64,000 bases of DNA, taken from Histoplasma ohiense (taxonomy: Eukaryota; Ascomycota; Eurotiomycetes; Onygenales; Ajellomycetaceae). The notes beneath the pieces are model-generated. The model was not told the origin of the DNA and did not search any database. It saw nothing but the letters and a program-made list of their open reading frames with translations. The DNA lies in the NCBI GenBank assembly GCA_017607445.1, contig JAEVHH010000002.1, forward strand, positions 6,416,001 through 6,480,000. The letters run 5' to 3'. Shown in pieces: positions 47,442 to 59,500 of this stretch. The translations under genes were made by a program, and so were the position numbers. The number at the start of each line of letters is the position of its first letter. The first letter of the stretch is position 1.

Positions 47442-48475
47442 GATGAGATGCTGGAGATGAAAATTGGGAAAAAAAAAAAAGGAATCAATTTCATAAAAAT
47501 AGAGCGTGGGGTGATCTGAAGCTAAAGGTAATTACTCATTAAAACGCAGTGGCGCTCCTTAGCTGTATAAATTGAATCTGAGCGGCGCAATACTTTTGGT
47601 AGGGTCCTCCGTACGGAATAGATACTGGCTTCCAGCCAATTATATAAAATAGGACATACCAACTATTTGTACAGTACGGCCACAAATACGCAAAACAATG
47701 AATGTAGAAGATGCGAGGTTTCTCCCTGAATAGAAAAGGGGAAAGGAGAACACTCTCTAAAGGATCAATTCATAAGAGTTTCTCGGCTAACATAGCTTTA
47801 CAGCGAACCGGCAATACCATCTGTTGCGGGCCAGGTCTTCCCCCATTGAAGCTTGTGAGCAATATTTATGAGATGGGTGATATGTCATAATGACATTGGA
47901 CACTGGAATGAATGCAGTGATCAGGGCTTGAGATTCCGCGTTTCATCTAGACATCCTCAGCTACATCTTCGGCTTGCTGAGGGAACCCTAGCAAGAGGAG
48001 AACCTGTTTCCAGGAATCTGCGGATATAAGCTAACGGTGCTAATAACTACGGCCATTATTTTAATAATGTTAGTTCTAATTTTGGTCCATGACTGGACTG
48101 ACTAACCGATCTGCTGTTCTTGTTGACTGCTATAAAATGCCATGACCCGATTGAGTTATTCTCAGCATGTCAAGTTCAACTCTTCAGTGAAGCCTTATAT
48201 TCTCTCCCAGCAATGTCTTCCTTCTTCACAACCTAAGTACATGGCACATGCCAAACAGAAGGAAAGTTGCGGCACAAAGTGAACAATACGAATCGCCTAA
48301 TAACACATCATAATCTGTCAGAGCATTTTGCTGACCACAGTTCCAGCTGGATAGCGGAGGCCTACCTACTATATTCCAACAGGAAGAAACTCAATATGTC
48401 TAACTATTCTTATCCTTTCTTGTTGGATTCGCGTCTCGAAACCTCCACGCATGAGGTCCATTCGCCTGAAGGCAT

Positions 48476-48715
48476 TTAGTATTCGTGGTGAATCTGGCAT
48501 ATGAGCACATGGCTGTGCTGACCCTGAGTCCCTGAGTCTCCAGAACCAACTGACTGTCTCTTACTCTTGGTAGTTCTGAAGCAAGCAGCAGGGATATTTC
48601 CAATTGTGCAGGGACGAGCGAGCACCACCACCAAAATGCCAATTCCCAACACAAAGAGGATCAAGTTGAACACCCACTCAACCGGGGGAAGCTTCCAGGA
48701 CAGTAAACTGCTGTA
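48476..48715 (-). CDS. Possible exon of a small membrane protein
   Basis: An open frame with no ATG. It reads SWKLPPVEW, then a hydrophobic span (VFNLILFVLGIGILVVVLA), then a polar tail RPCTIGNIPAACFRTTKSKRQSV ending at TAA. An AG precedes it (…TACAGCAG near 48703–48710), so it could be a downstream exon of a gene whose first exon I could not place. I do not recognise it, and it may be chance. Confidence 0.22.
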   Translation of the reverse strand, partial: YSSLLSWKLPPVEWVFNLILFVLGIGILVVVLARPCTIGNIPAACFRTTKSKRQSVGSGDSGTQGQHSHVLICQIHHEY

Positions 48716-49210
48716 TTAATTTCATTGCTGACGACAATCAAAGCGGATGGTTAGTTGTAGCAACATCATTCCCAAAATCCACAAGGGGGAAGGTTGGCGG
48801 GTCCATAGACGACAAGCGAGGTCTGAGAGGTTTTAGTTAAGCTCTAGCATTGCTGAATTGGAAAGTTGATCGTTTCGGGATATGGCTGTTATCTTCAACG
48901 CAATAAGATACACAAGCATCTCGACAGTATGATGGTGGCGTTCAATGTATTTTTCGTATTGATCGGTGCGTGTATGAAATATATTTCTAGAATCAATCAA
49001 TATGGTAAAAGCTATGAAGGGAGGAGCTTACTGCGTATGTAGCTAAATTCTGGTTGCCCCAAATAAGTGTCTGCACAATTTTTGTTACTACTGATTATGT
49101 TTAAGCTTTGCGCCATCGCTGCTGATAAAAATAGCGAGGGGCATCGTTGATGAACACCAAGATCTTGAACCTTGGTGGGACCAACCTTACTCAACCCTCA
49201 ACCGCCAAAC

Positions 49211-49953
49211 ATGGCAGCCATCAAGGACGAAAACAACGACCATCTCGTGCAATCCGATAATCCTGAGCATCCTTCTAACCTAATTCCGGCTCTCTGCCGT
49301 AATTTCTACAGCCATGGCTGGGTCACTGGCACTGGAGGCGGGGTAAGCTGGCCCGAATATATATTATATATATGTATATTTTTTTTAAAGAAAAAGTTAT
49401 TTATGCGCAAAATATTTAGTCAAAGACTCAATCTTGTTTCCATACAAATCACTATAGGCATCCATCAAACGGGATAACCACATTTTCATTGCTCCTTCTG
49501 GTGTCCAGAAGGAATTGATCCAACCCCACGACATCTTCGTCTTGCAATACCCCACCCCCAAATACCCTCCATCAGCACGCCAATATATCCGCAAACCACT
49601 CGAACTCAAACCATCCGCCTGCACGCCCCTCTTCCTGGCTGCTTTCGACCGTGGTGCGGGGTGCTGCATCCATACCCATTCCCAATGGGCGGTCCTCGTA
49701 ACCCTCCTTGTCGAGCGTGAGAAGGGACCGGAGGGTTGCTTTGAGATTAGCAACATTGAGCAGATTAAGGGAATACCTAGAGGCAAGGGAAAAGGCATGC
49801 TGGGGTTCTTTGATACGTTGAAGATACCTATCATTGAGAATACGGCGTTTGAAGAGGATCTGACATCTAGCCTTGAGGAGGCTATGGAGAAGTATCCGGA
49901 TACATATGCCGTTCTGGTCCGGAGGCATGGAATGTGAGTATCTATCGGTTAAT

Positions 49954-49992
<39 letters not shown>

Positions 49993-50156
49993 ATATATAC
50001 TTTCGACGTCCGCTACTAACATTTCCTCTACCTTTTAACAGATATGTCTGGGGAGATGATGTCGCGAAAGCCAAGACGCAATGCGAGAGCTTAGATTATC
50101 TCTTCCAGCTGGCGGTCGAAATGAATAAACTTGGCTTGCCCTGGGTGAAGTCGTGA
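49211..50156 (+). CDS. mtnB: Methylthioribulose-1-phosphate dehydratase
   Basis: Exons 49211–49342, 49458–49933 and 50042–50156 give 240 residues. A class II aldolase/adducin-family zinc enzyme of the methionine salvage pathway that dehydrates 5-methylthioribulose-1-phosphate. Motifs are LIPALCRNFYSHGWVTGTGGG/ASIKRDNHIFIAPSGVQKE (phosphate-binding GTGGG split by intron 1), CIHTHSQWAVL (zinc-binding HTH), KGKGMLGFFDTLKIPIIENT and VRRHGI/YVWGDD (third His ligand at the intron 2 junction). The C-terminus ends LDYLFQLAVEMNKLGLPWVKS. It is cytosolic with no signal. Intron 2 contains a (CT)n microsatellite. The next gene, Vps5, follows on the same strand about 550 bp downstream and is not functionally related. 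Confidence 0.94.
49954..49988. repeat. (CT)n microsatellite in mtnB intron 2
   Basis: About 17 CT units followed by GTATATATATA, entirely inside the intron 49934–50041. Confidence 0.9.
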
Positions 50157-50708
50157 TATGGTCTGTTAACTAGACTTGTTTCATGGCCTACATACGCCAC
50201 GGCAATTTTCTCACGTACAGTGACGTGCAGGGCGGCCTTCATCAGAGTTAATGATATTGAACCTGATGGATGATTTTATGGCATATCTTGCTTTAGGGGA
50301 ATAGGTTTTTGACGATGGCCGAATTTCCACTTCTGACGCTTTAGTTGTAATGGCTGGTTAACAAGAGGTTGTCTTCAACATAAACCTCTCTAGATCAGAC
50401 TAGTTTCGGGTTCATACAAAGATTAGATCAAACTACAATGAATTTTAGGACAAGTTCTAACATCAATACGTGGTTCCCTTTGCTCGGAAAATAAATTACG
50501 CGGCCTGTAAATTTGGTATTGGCGACCAGCAACCGCTCATTACCATACGGAATAACTTCCAGCTTTCCTGATACACACTGACAGTGAGGTGCAATTTCAT
50601 CCACCCCAACTTCAGTCACCGCCGTCGCCAAATATGCGGCTAGTTATCTTATTAGTTGACTAAATAACTCTCAATTCACCAGCTCAAACCGCGAAATACG
50701 ACCGAAAG
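50157..50708. other. Spacer between mtnB and vps5
   Basis: The mtnB 3' flank and vps5 promoter; no coding frame with support. Confidence 0.55.
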
Positions 50709-52836
50709 ATGGATTTAGTAGGAGGTGAATCGCCCTGGGGTGGTAAGCCAGGCATCACTTTCTCCGCTCAGGACTCTACAGTCAGAATATCTGATAACCG
50801 TGGCTTTCGCAGATGTTCCCTCCCAGTCCACACCTACCGAAAACCAAGAATCTTCTGCTACGGGTACGCATTTATGTCCCTCTGGTGACATGTAAAGTAG
50901 ATCAACCATGGGCCCTTGTTGACTGCCAATGATTCCATCTAGCCAACGATTCTGAACAACCCACCCAAACAACCTTAACCACCCGCCGATCTCCACCAGC
51001 CAGAGGACCCCGAACACCTCGCAAAATAAACGCGCAAGCGACAAGGCTGGAAGTGGTCGATGACTCCCTTGATCCTCTTGGGCCGCTGGGCGACAAGTCC
51101 TTTCCGTCCATCCTGTCATACCCGGACCAAGGCCCCACCCCACCCCGAAAGGAACCTTTCTCCAGCAGAAATGTTCGTCCCGCTTCATCTACATCCCAGT
51201 CGTCCACTGGTGCTTTGATGGACCCTGTGGACTTGGACGATGACGGCCAGGCTGCGCGTGCGAGAATAAAAGGCCCTCCACCGGTCCAGTCCCCAGTGGA
51301 TGCTCCGAAACGGCAGTCACAGCCAAGCATGCCTGTTGAACAGGCGGCGAAGCCGTCGTTTGAGATTACAGTTGGTGATCCTCATAAAGTTGGGGATATT
51401 GCAAGCAGTCATATTGTGTATCAAGTGAGGACGAAGGTACATACGTCTTTCCATTCCGACAAGAGCACACACTCGGTTTCCCCTGCATCTTAGCTCACTG
51501 GTAATGTTCCCACAGACTACGTCTAAGGCCTATCGGCAACCTGAATTCACCGTCAGTCGACGGTACCGAGATTTCCTATGGCTGTACAACTCCCTGCATA
51601 GCAATAATCCGGGGGTTGTGGTTCCGCCGCCTCCGGAAAAACAGGCAGTTGGCCGTTTTGATACGAACTTTGTTGAATCACGAAGAGCCGCATTAGAGCG
51701 TATGCTTAACAAAATTGCCGCGCACCACATACTGCAACACGATGGAGATCTCAAGATCTTTCTCGAAAGCGATACGTTCAACCTTGATGTTAAGAACAAA
51801 GAGAACCGCGAACCGGATATAGGCCAAAATAAGGGCATGTTGAGCTCGTTAGGCATATCTGTTGGAGGACCGGGCAAATTTGTTGAACATGATGACGTGC
51901 GTAATTCCCATGGGATAGCAAGGGCCTTTATGCGAAATTTGGCTACTAACTTTCGTACAGTGGTTTCACGATCGCAAAGTATACCTTGACGCCCTTGAGA
52001 ATCAGCTGAAGGGGTTGTTAAAGGCCATTGATACAGTGGTTGCGCAACGAAAAGGTCTTGCGGAAGCTGCCAATGACTTCTCAGCATCACTCCATTCCCT
52101 CGCGACGGTCGAACTTTCTCCAACGCTCTCTGGCCCGCTGGAAGGGCTATCAGACCTGCAGCTACGAATAAAGGAGCTCTACGAGCGCCAGGCTCAACAG
52201 GATATTTTGACCTTAGGGATTACGGTTGATGAGTATATCCGTTTAATTGGAAGTGTCAAGATGGCATTTTCTCAGCGACAAAAATCTTTCCACAATTGGC
52301 ATGCAGCTGAATCCGAACTTCAAAAGAGGAAAAACTCTCAGGACAAACTACTTAGGCAGGGCAAATCTCAGCAGGATAGGCTGAACCAAGCTGCTGCAGA
52401 CGTGGCGGATGCGGAGCGAAAGGTACACCAGACCCGACTTTTGTTCGAAGACATGGGTAGAGTTATGCGGAATGAGCTGGAGAAATTTGAGAAGGAGAAG
52501 GTGGAGGACTTTAAATCTGGCGTTGAAACGTTTTTGGAGAGCGCGGTTGAGGCTCAGAAAGAGGTTAGTTCACAACCAATTTACTACCTCATCATCCTTC
52601 CATTCCAAGCAACAGAAAAAGGAAATAACAACCTCGGTCACCTCCCCACGGATATACTGACTTGTGTTATCTCGTAGTTGATTGAGCTTTGGGAGACCTT
52701 CCTCCTGCAACTTGACACTGACGACGACACCAATCCCTACAACAGCAAACCTGCCCCCGCGGCATCAGAAGTGACGACAGGCGCTTCTGATGGTGGACAA
52801 GATGCACAGCCTGCTACTACAGAACAGGAGTCATGA
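50709..52836 (+). CDS. vps5: Vps5-like retromer sorting nexin (PX-BAR)
   Basis: Six exons: 50709–50742, 50813–50863, 50943–51436, 51516–51896, 51961–52563 and 52678–52836, giving 573 residues. A disordered N-terminus (MDLVGGESPWG/DVPSQSTP…) is followed by the PX domain (about 195–315) with FEITVGDPHKVG, VYQVRTK/TTSKAYRQPEFTVSRRYRDFLWLY and the PI3P-binding VVPPPPEKQAVGRFD…FVESRRAALERML. The BAR domain spans about 345–535, beginning WFHDRKVYLDALENQLK and continuing as long amphipathic helices. Vps5 (SNX1/2 in animals) pairs with Vps17 as the membrane-tubulating half of retromer, returning cargo receptors from endosomes to the late Golgi; Kex2, encoded at 9.5 kb, is a known retromer-dependent resident in yeast. 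The first exons are only 34 and 51 nt. Confidence 0.93.
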
Positions 52837-53368
52837 ATACCATTCCTCTGCTTGTTTTCTTCTATCGCTCTCTTGTGTGTCCAACAAGTGTATAGCAGAA
52901 GTAAATTTGATGACCTTCAAAGACATATTATTTTAGTTAAAATTTATGCCGGAAATTATCTAATGGTTACTCACTGCCTGGCCATGGTTTCGGCTTTCAG
53001 TGCAATAGGGTCACGTATCTCATTTAAGTGGTTGTGTTCACTGTGTAGACCATTGGATGTATGTCCCTTGTGGAATTCGAGATTAACTTGACAGGGTCAA
53101 TCCCACAGTACTTGTGCTAGAATGAAAGGACATGAACATACCAATGTGTCAATATCTTATTTACAAAGGCTTAGACTGATCTATACTCTGTAGTACAATA
53201 CATTACAGGCTGGCAAAGTTCTCAAACGAACAGATACTCCAGATATATTTGTACAATCCCCATGTAGATATCTCCCAAAATGAAAAAAAGAAATGAAAGT
53301 CCCAGCACAAAAACGCATATGAAAAAAAGACAAGAAAGAAAAAAAACAGCCAAGTCCACTGCAGTTAT
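52837..53368. other. Convergent 3' region between vps5 and bL31m
   Basis: A 530-bp spacer, AT-rich with A-runs near 53281–53345; no gene. Confidence 0.6.
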
Positions 53369-53926
53369 CTATTTCTTCTTCCCCTTCTGCTTCTCCGGCT
53401 GAGACCCCTGACCCCCCTCAGCCTGGCCAAACGAGCTAATCAAATCCAATAAATTATCCTCCTCTTCATCTTCCTCAAACTCAAACTCCGCCACCTCCTC
53501 CGCGGTCGTGTCTTTGGCCTGTGTCGCATTAACCTCAGCGTTCCCAGCAGCAGTTGCAGATATATCCGCCGTCGTAGTAGCCAGTCCGGCAGTGCTCGTT
53601 GCATCCCAACTCCGGCCAAACTTGCTTCTAAACGCCGCTAGCCGCCCTGCCTCATCCTCCTCAACGTTTCGCAGCTTTTCGCTGGACGGATTCCATAATG
53701 GTGCATTGCGTGTGTCGCGTGTTGAGCGGTACACCGCTAGGGGGGAGGTGGTGCGGTGGGTGAAAGTGCTGCCGTCCGAGAGGGTTATTAGCTGTGTAAA
53801 GGTGTATGGGCGCTTAGGCCGTCGGAGGAGTGTGGCATGTCTGCATTGTATGCAGATGAAGGTAATTCTGGTGGGATTGGAAAGGACTGTGTTGGCAGTG
53901 TGGAGGATGGGAAAGGGTAGAGACAT
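53369..53926 (-). CDS. Mitochondrial large-subunit ribosomal protein bL31m (Mrpl36-like)
   Basis: A single exon of 185 residues. The N-terminus (MSLPFPILHTANTVLSNPTRITF…) lacks acids and suits mitochondrial import. The core, RPYTFTQLITLSDGSTFTHRTTSPLAVYRSTRDTRNAPLWNPSSEKL, is the fungal bL31m signature, followed by DEAGRLAAFRSKFGRSWD. The C-terminal third is an Ala/Thr-rich linker and an acidic run (EFEFEEDEEEDNLLDLISSFGQ) ending in a Lys-rich tail (KQKGKKK). It is a structural component of the mitochondrial large ribosomal subunit. It is divergent from the flavin reductase-like gene, with 374 bp between start codons. Confidence 0.88.
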   Translation of the reverse strand: MSLPFPILHTANTVLSNPTRITFICIQCRHATLLRRPKRPYTFTQLITLSDGSTFTHRTTSPLAVYRSTRDTRNAPLWNPSSEKLRNVEEDEAGRLAAFRSKFGRSWDATSTAGLATTTADISATAAGNAEVNATQAKDTTAEEVAEFEFEEDEEEDNLLDLISSFGQAEGGQGSQPEKQKGKKK

Positions 53927-54300
53927 CGTGTGTTGTGTTGTGTGTGTCGTATGGTTTCTATTTCGTGATGGGTAGCATCGGAGGAATGACCTCGACTCCG
54001 AGTTCCGTTGTTCAGATACGGAATTGAGCTAATTGCGCAGGAGAGGGGATTGTCAAAAGAACAATTGTGATGATTTCTCTCCGCCATTTTTTGCCAATGA
54101 TGTTGGAGAATAATTTTTGGAAGTGCCGCTTACTTAAGCCGCTTTACTGTTCCTTTTCTTCCGCTTCAGCAATTTCTCAACATAGTACGAAGAGATAATG
54201 TTTCCCTTTCCCTAAGAACTGCGGACATAGGCTTTGCAATTTCCAAAAAAAATGAACTCCTACAAGAAAGGCATCGTCCGGACGTTACTTATTCAGGAAG
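53927..54300. promoter_or_regulatory. Bidirectional promoter of bL31m and the flavin-reductase-domain gene
   Basis: 374 bp between divergent ATGs. No strong consensus element is recognised. Both proteins have possible mitochondrial N-termini, so shared control is plausible but inferred. Confidence 0.5.
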
Positions 54301-55425
54301 ATGTCGTTGGGATGCTGCTGTGCTATCAATCTCCGTTTGGGCAGCACTCGCGGAACCAGGGAGATCTTCCACTTACGCCGTAGCATCAAGTTGCCGCACT
54401 TATATTTTCATCATGGACAGCTGGCGTCCTTTCCAACTAGAGGCCATCGCCCTCGCTTCTACGGGCTTCTACGGACAATTCTGTCTAAACATGCTGCAAG
54501 CATTACGGATTCGATCCTCCCAGTTTTACCCGGCCGAATCCCATCAAACCCTCCTCAGAACGCAACGAAATCTTCAAGTACAATTGAATCGCATATAGAC
54601 TATCACATTCCGCCAACAAATACTGCCGAAAACGTAGTAATCGTCGACGAGGATACCTGTGAACCACCCGAAGCCACAACACAGCACGAAACAGCTGGTT
54701 CCGAGAAGCAGATCGGCGACCAAGTCCGCCTCCTGATGCGCCGGGTCCCGCACCCCGTCGCAATAATCACATCCACGGACCCCAGATCACCCACGGCACA
54801 GACTGCCTTTCGAGGCATGACCGTCTCCTCCTTCAACACAGTAACGCTCTACCCGGAAACCATCGTCTCCTTCAATGTGAAACTCCCCTCCGAAACGTTC
54901 AACGCCATCGACGCCTCTTCCCGATTCCTCGTCCACCTCTTAGCACCCACGAATACAACCGCACGCCTAGCGAGGGACTTCTCCCAGGGAAATGCAAAAA
55001 TCATGCGTGCGGACGAAAGCGCCACGTTTTTTCAATTCGTCCCGATGAGCGGGGGAGATGATGGTCGGGTGCCGTCGATTGCGGAGGGGGAGCCGCCGCG
55101 TCTCGCGCTGTTAAACAATGCAAAGAAGGACGGCGATTCCTCTCTGCCTACGGAAGCAGGGCGGGTGGGCGGTCGCGGTAGCTCTGTTACATCCGCCCCG
55201 GTTGCTACCGCGGATTATTTCCCATTTATCTTCGAATGCCGATATCTCTCGCAAAGCGTCAAGGTAGGGAATCACGTCATTGTGCTGGGGCGGGTGGTGA
55301 AGGTTATCTGCCAAGAGGCAGCTGGCACATCCGATTCTGGAGAAACATATAGTCCGGAGCATTTATGCTTAACTTACGCTGATACGCGGTTCTGGAAAAT
55401 TGGGGAGACTATTTCATCTGTTTGA
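54301..55425 (+). CDS. Flavin reductase-like (FMN-binding) domain protein
   Basis: A single exon of 374 residues. The N-terminal about 130 residues are basic and then Ser/Thr/Pro-rich (…GTREIFHLRRSIKLPHLYFHHG…), compatible with a mitochondrial presequence. The flavin reductase-like domain (about 145–370) shows VRLLMRRVPHPVAIITST, FRGMTVSSFNTVTLYPETIVSFNVKLPSETF, FLVHLLAPTNTTARLARDF and FIFECRYLSQSVKVGNHVIVLGRV, ending in CLTYADTRFW. An insertion (about 270–310) with GGDDGRVPSIAEGE and a Gly/Ser loop separates strands of the fold. Relatives bind FMN and reduce it with NAD(P)H or serve as oxidoreductases; the physiological partner is unknown. Same-family yeast and fungal members are often annotated as mitochondrial. 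Confidence 0.85.
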   Translation: MSLGCCCAINLRLGSTRGTREIFHLRRSIKLPHLYFHHGQLASFPTRGHRPRFYGLLRTILSKHAASITDSILPVLPGRIPSNPPQNATKSSSTIESHIDYHIPPTNTAENVVIVDEDTCEPPEATTQHETAGSEKQIGDQVRLLMRRVPHPVAIITSTDPRSPTAQTAFRGMTVSSFNTVTLYPETIVSFNVKLPSETFNAIDASSRFLVHLLAPTNTTARLARDFSQGNAKIMRADESATFFQFVPMSGGDDGRVPSIAEGEPPRLALLNNAKKDGDSSLPTEAGRVGGRGSSVTSAPVATADYFPFIFECRYLSQSVKVGNHVIVLGRVVKVICQEAAGTSDSGETYSPEHLCLTYADTRFWKIGETISSV

Positions 55426-56513
55426 CATTGGTGGCGACGGGGGATAGCGACCTTTATAAAATAACCTGGAGTCATGGCTTTGCTAGATGTGAGATAGAAA
55501 TGGAGTTTACGTTATATTGAGCGCTATGCTTTTCTTATCGTTGATGATAGATTTTCGAATATGTCTATGTATATATATCTCCGCCAAGACGGCATGACGT
55601 TTTACTACGCTATTATTATTATTCTCCCCTTCGATTTGGTTTCGCTCATTACTCCATACAGGGGATTCTACGAACTTGCTTTGGGGGATCATACAAAGGT
55701 CTGGGCAACGTAGGGCTCATTGGTATCCCCTATCGATTTACGAAAGCTTTGTATGAGGTTGGTTTCCATACAATGCTCTACGTGGTATATTAAGTCAATC
55801 GCAATCAAGTCAAGAGCGCGAAATGGGGAGAACCCAAATACGAAAGAAAGAGAGTAGAAATACAAAGGCCTACAACAGGACGATAGATTGATGGTTTAAA
55901 AATATATTTTTGCTCAAGTTGTCTGATGCCTAAAACAGCGCTGGTGGAATCAAAATTTATCTGCGGAAGGTGATTTTATTTATCCTCCTCCTCCTGATTG
56001 AGTAGTGGATTTCCTTCCCACATCGTCTAATGATTAAGAACGACGAAGAGAGTCATGCAAGCTCTAGGTAAGGGAAATCCTCCTTGTCTTTGCATCCCGA
56101 GTCCCAACTTGCGAAGTTTGTCCAACCACACAGGAAACCGAAATCCAATGACAAAGCCTGTCAACATGCATATAAGAATCTTCGAAAAGTACCAGATATG
56201 AAGCATTCTATATGGTGGGAGGCTGGATTGAAAGGCTTGAACTGAAGACTTGGTACCTGGATAGGCGAGGATGGGGAGTAACAATATTGAAAAGAGCTAA
56301 AGCGCGTAGGTTTGCATAGGGATTTCTAGTTCCACTAGAGCGCTGCGCCGCTAACTTCCCTTTTCACCGAAAGTAGACTACATGTTGGACAAGGTGAGAG
56401 GAGGCAAGGAAGAAGATGAAAGCGGGACGTCAATGCAATACTGATAACAACCGAAATAATAATAGTGCGCAAGGGGACGAGGAAAAGCAGCGGTGGTCGA
56501 CGTTTCACAACCC
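55426..56513. other. Convergent 3' region between the flavin reductase gene and acrB
   Basis: About 1.1 kb of AT-rich DNA. The minus-strand frame at 56027–56284 has hydrophobic residues but starts only at TTG; no gene is called. Confidence 0.55.
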
Positions 56514-59500
56514 TTAGCACCAACTCGGTTTCTCTCGACTGGAATGAGGACTCCCACTTCCGCTGCCAGAGCCGGTTCCGCTACCGCTAGCGCTGCCTTG
56601 GCTACCGGCTCTATTAAACCGGCGAGTATTTAGTCCAAAATGCATTGCACGTTTCAGGTTAATCTCCTCTGTAGAATCAGGTGAGTCTCGTAGTCGCATT
56701 GGCATGACTTGGTCTACCGGCATGTTAACACCGGAGAAATTGGAGAGTGATCGATGGCGGTGCGTCCTTAGTTCCGGTCCAAAGAAAGGGGCTGCAGTAA
56801 CTAATGGAGAGGAAGGGTATGGTTGCTGCTCCACACTCAAGTGTGAAGTTGCCACAACTGGAGAAATCGAAGTTTGGCGGTCAGTAAGCCCTGTCGCTTC
56901 ATTGGTCCCAACAGACGTGTACATTGCGCCGGAAAGAGACCTCATAGTCGAGGGCATAGGGGACATCGTAGATGTGCTAGCTTCATGGGGTGGGGGATTT
57001 GTTCCTGGCAGATCACCTTCCGGTGTGAGGGGGCCTGCAGTCATCAGCATTTGTTGCTGGTGGTTTCCTTGCTCGACGGCAGAGACTTGCTGCCAGATGT
57101 GGGTTGTCCGAATCTGATAATCCTGAATTGACCGAGTAATGCTTGTTAATTGGTCGTTGAAAGTTTTTTCGATACTAGCACGTTCTCGTTCCTTTGCAAG
57201 CTGTTCCGCCGACCTCCGTTCCCGCTCATTGAGACCCTGGCTATTAGCACTAGTAATGCGCTCATGCTGTTCAGTCAGTCGCTGTCGGCGCCCTTGTAGT
57301 CGTTCACGCTTCTGGATGACCGAGGTCAGTTCTGATTTTGCTGAAGCTACACTACGGCTGGCCATGATCCTTGCATTGTCCACCTCCTCCTTGAGCGATT
57401 TTATACGATCCATCTCTTGATCAAAGACACACTTTCGAGAATTCCACTCTTCTAGTTCATCTTGCGGGACAGCTTCCAGATTCAGTAACTGAATGTCAAT
57501 TGAAGCAGTGGCTTCTTCGGTTTGTTTAATGGTCCGTTCAAGTTGTAGCAATCTTTGTCTTTGTCGGTTTTCATCGGAAGCACCACTGAGACGCGTATTG
57601 AAGTTATCAACCTCTTTCTTCAACCTGGAAATAAGTAGCTTGTGATCATTTTTTGACCGCTTTAGGCGAGCACGACGTTCATTCAGCTTTGCCTCAGCAT
57701 TGGCAATGGAATTTTTTATGGTAGTTGTGGGAGAAGAGGGCCGAAGAGATTGTCGTGGCGATGGCGAGATATTAACGGCGGAGAGTGCTGTAAGGACATG
57801 TTAGTGGAACTGTTATAGAGAGAATGTGTGGATGTGAAAAGGTTTGGTTTTACCTTGGTCTGTGTCAGGAGTGGGTGGTGTTTTCACACTCATAACACAG
57901 ATAGCTTCGTCGGTATCGTAGCGAATGAAGCTGCAAGTGTACGCACAATCTGGCGCCAGCCCAGAAATTTCCCCTCTCCAGCAGACAAGTGCGGGTTCAC
58001 CTGCGTTCTTAGAAACTTTAGAAAGGGTAACAGTCGCCCAATGAGCACCGTTTACCCTAATATAGAAAGGCTCCGCAGGAATATCCTGATCTCTATTGTC
58101 GTACATGGCATCATCTACCTGAGCAAAATCGCTTGCCGCGAACTTAATCGAAGAATTATCGACCTGCGTAATCCATATAAACCCATCATCCAAGGGAAAT
58201 CCCTCGGCATCGTCCTCAGTGATCGGGTGATGAGGAGTAGACCATGTCCCATTACGTGAATGATCATACTCTCGCATCACGGTGACTTTGGTACTTGCTA
58301 AAGCAGCCCAAAACGGCTGCCTACTCCTCACTTGATTCGCCTGTCTTCGTCTCTTCTTTGCACTGGAGAGTCGCTCTCGGTTTTCTTTCAGTATAGATGG
58401 CCCAATCACAGCACCATCAGGAGTCAAAATGGATGAACCATTCGTGGCAGATTCGAACGTCGACGAATCGACATGAGTTTGGGAACCAGCAGATGCCTCG
58501 GTATCAGTTCGTTTTCCGGATTTTGTCGGTGGAGAAGAGCGGTTTTTGGCCATCGAGCGCCTTGCCATAGCAGTGCCTGCTTGTGCAAGGATATGAACAG
58601 CAAGGAGACTTCGCAACCAGCTTGGCGGAGATGGAGGTTCTTTCCGTCGGAATTCTTGAGGAACCAGGTGAGAATATTGAGCGAGGGTATCCGTGGTTAT
58701 CAGTTTGGCCGATAAAAGGTAACTTATGACAAAATCTTGTACACCTTTACTACGAACAACATGCACGATCAGAACCATCAAGACGCAGAAAGCATTGACT
58801 CCTTCATTTTTCCCCGAACTTCCTCCTCCCATTGTGATCGCAACCTGGACCTGAGCGAGATCTATAGCGAAATTCTGTGCCCACGTCCACATAAAGAGGC
58901 CCCAAACCAAGAGACAAAACCCATCCATGGCGATCATTGTTGAAAGAGAGGGAGTTCCAGCAGGACCCTGGAAAATGTCGAAATTCGAAGTCAAAACGTT
59001 CGTAGAAACGCCAGCAGGAGGCATGAAGGTTAGAGATGCAAACAAGAACTGGACAAGGGTCAAGACTATTGGAGGCAATTGGAGGAGAAATATGAGGATG
59101 GCGATAGTGTCGTACATCGGGCATGATTTGAGAATTGCAGTGGCCAAGGAGAGCGGGTTCACAGAGCCGCTTGGTGATGATGTTTTCTTCAACGATGAGA
59201 TGCTTCCGCCTGTCTTGTCTACGTTTGTCCGCGTTTGTTCCCCGAAGGTAGTGGTTGGCGTTGCTCCGTTCGTCGATGCTGGTGTGTATGAATGTCCATT
59301 CGACACGACCGTGCTGGCTTTCTCGTATACGTTTGCTTGAGCCCGTCCGTTTGATTCCGCCTTTGATTCGCACATCATTGCATCCAGCCTGTGATCCCCA
59401 GCACGAGCTATTGTCTGAGGCTGACCTGCCTGGATGGCTGGGACGAGCGAGGGTGAAGAAAGTGTGGGCGGAGGTGCACCATTAAGATTGCCATTCAAGT

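Larger units (their letters stand above)
47192..47601. mobile_element. MITE-like element bounded by 19-bp inverted repeats
   Basis: TACCAAAAGTATTGCGCCG at 47192–47210 is repeated exactly, inverted, at 47583–47601. The 410-bp interval has no ORF and contains three 35-bp tandem repeats and a telomere-like palindrome. No target-site duplication is obvious next to the repeats, so a miniature inverted-repeat transposon is a proposal, not established. It lies about 310 bp upstream of the calnexin ATG. Confidence 0.5.
46882..49210. other. Divergent region between calnexin and mtnB
   Basis: About 2.3 kb. It holds the inverted-repeat element 47192–47601, listed separately, and a possible small exon on the minus strand near 48476–48715. 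Otherwise no supported gene. Confidence 0.5.

Noticed and set aside
56027..56284. Minus-strand hydrophobic ORF between the flavin reductase gene and acrB
   Set aside because: It starts only with TTG, has no family resemblance and sits in a convergent 3' region.
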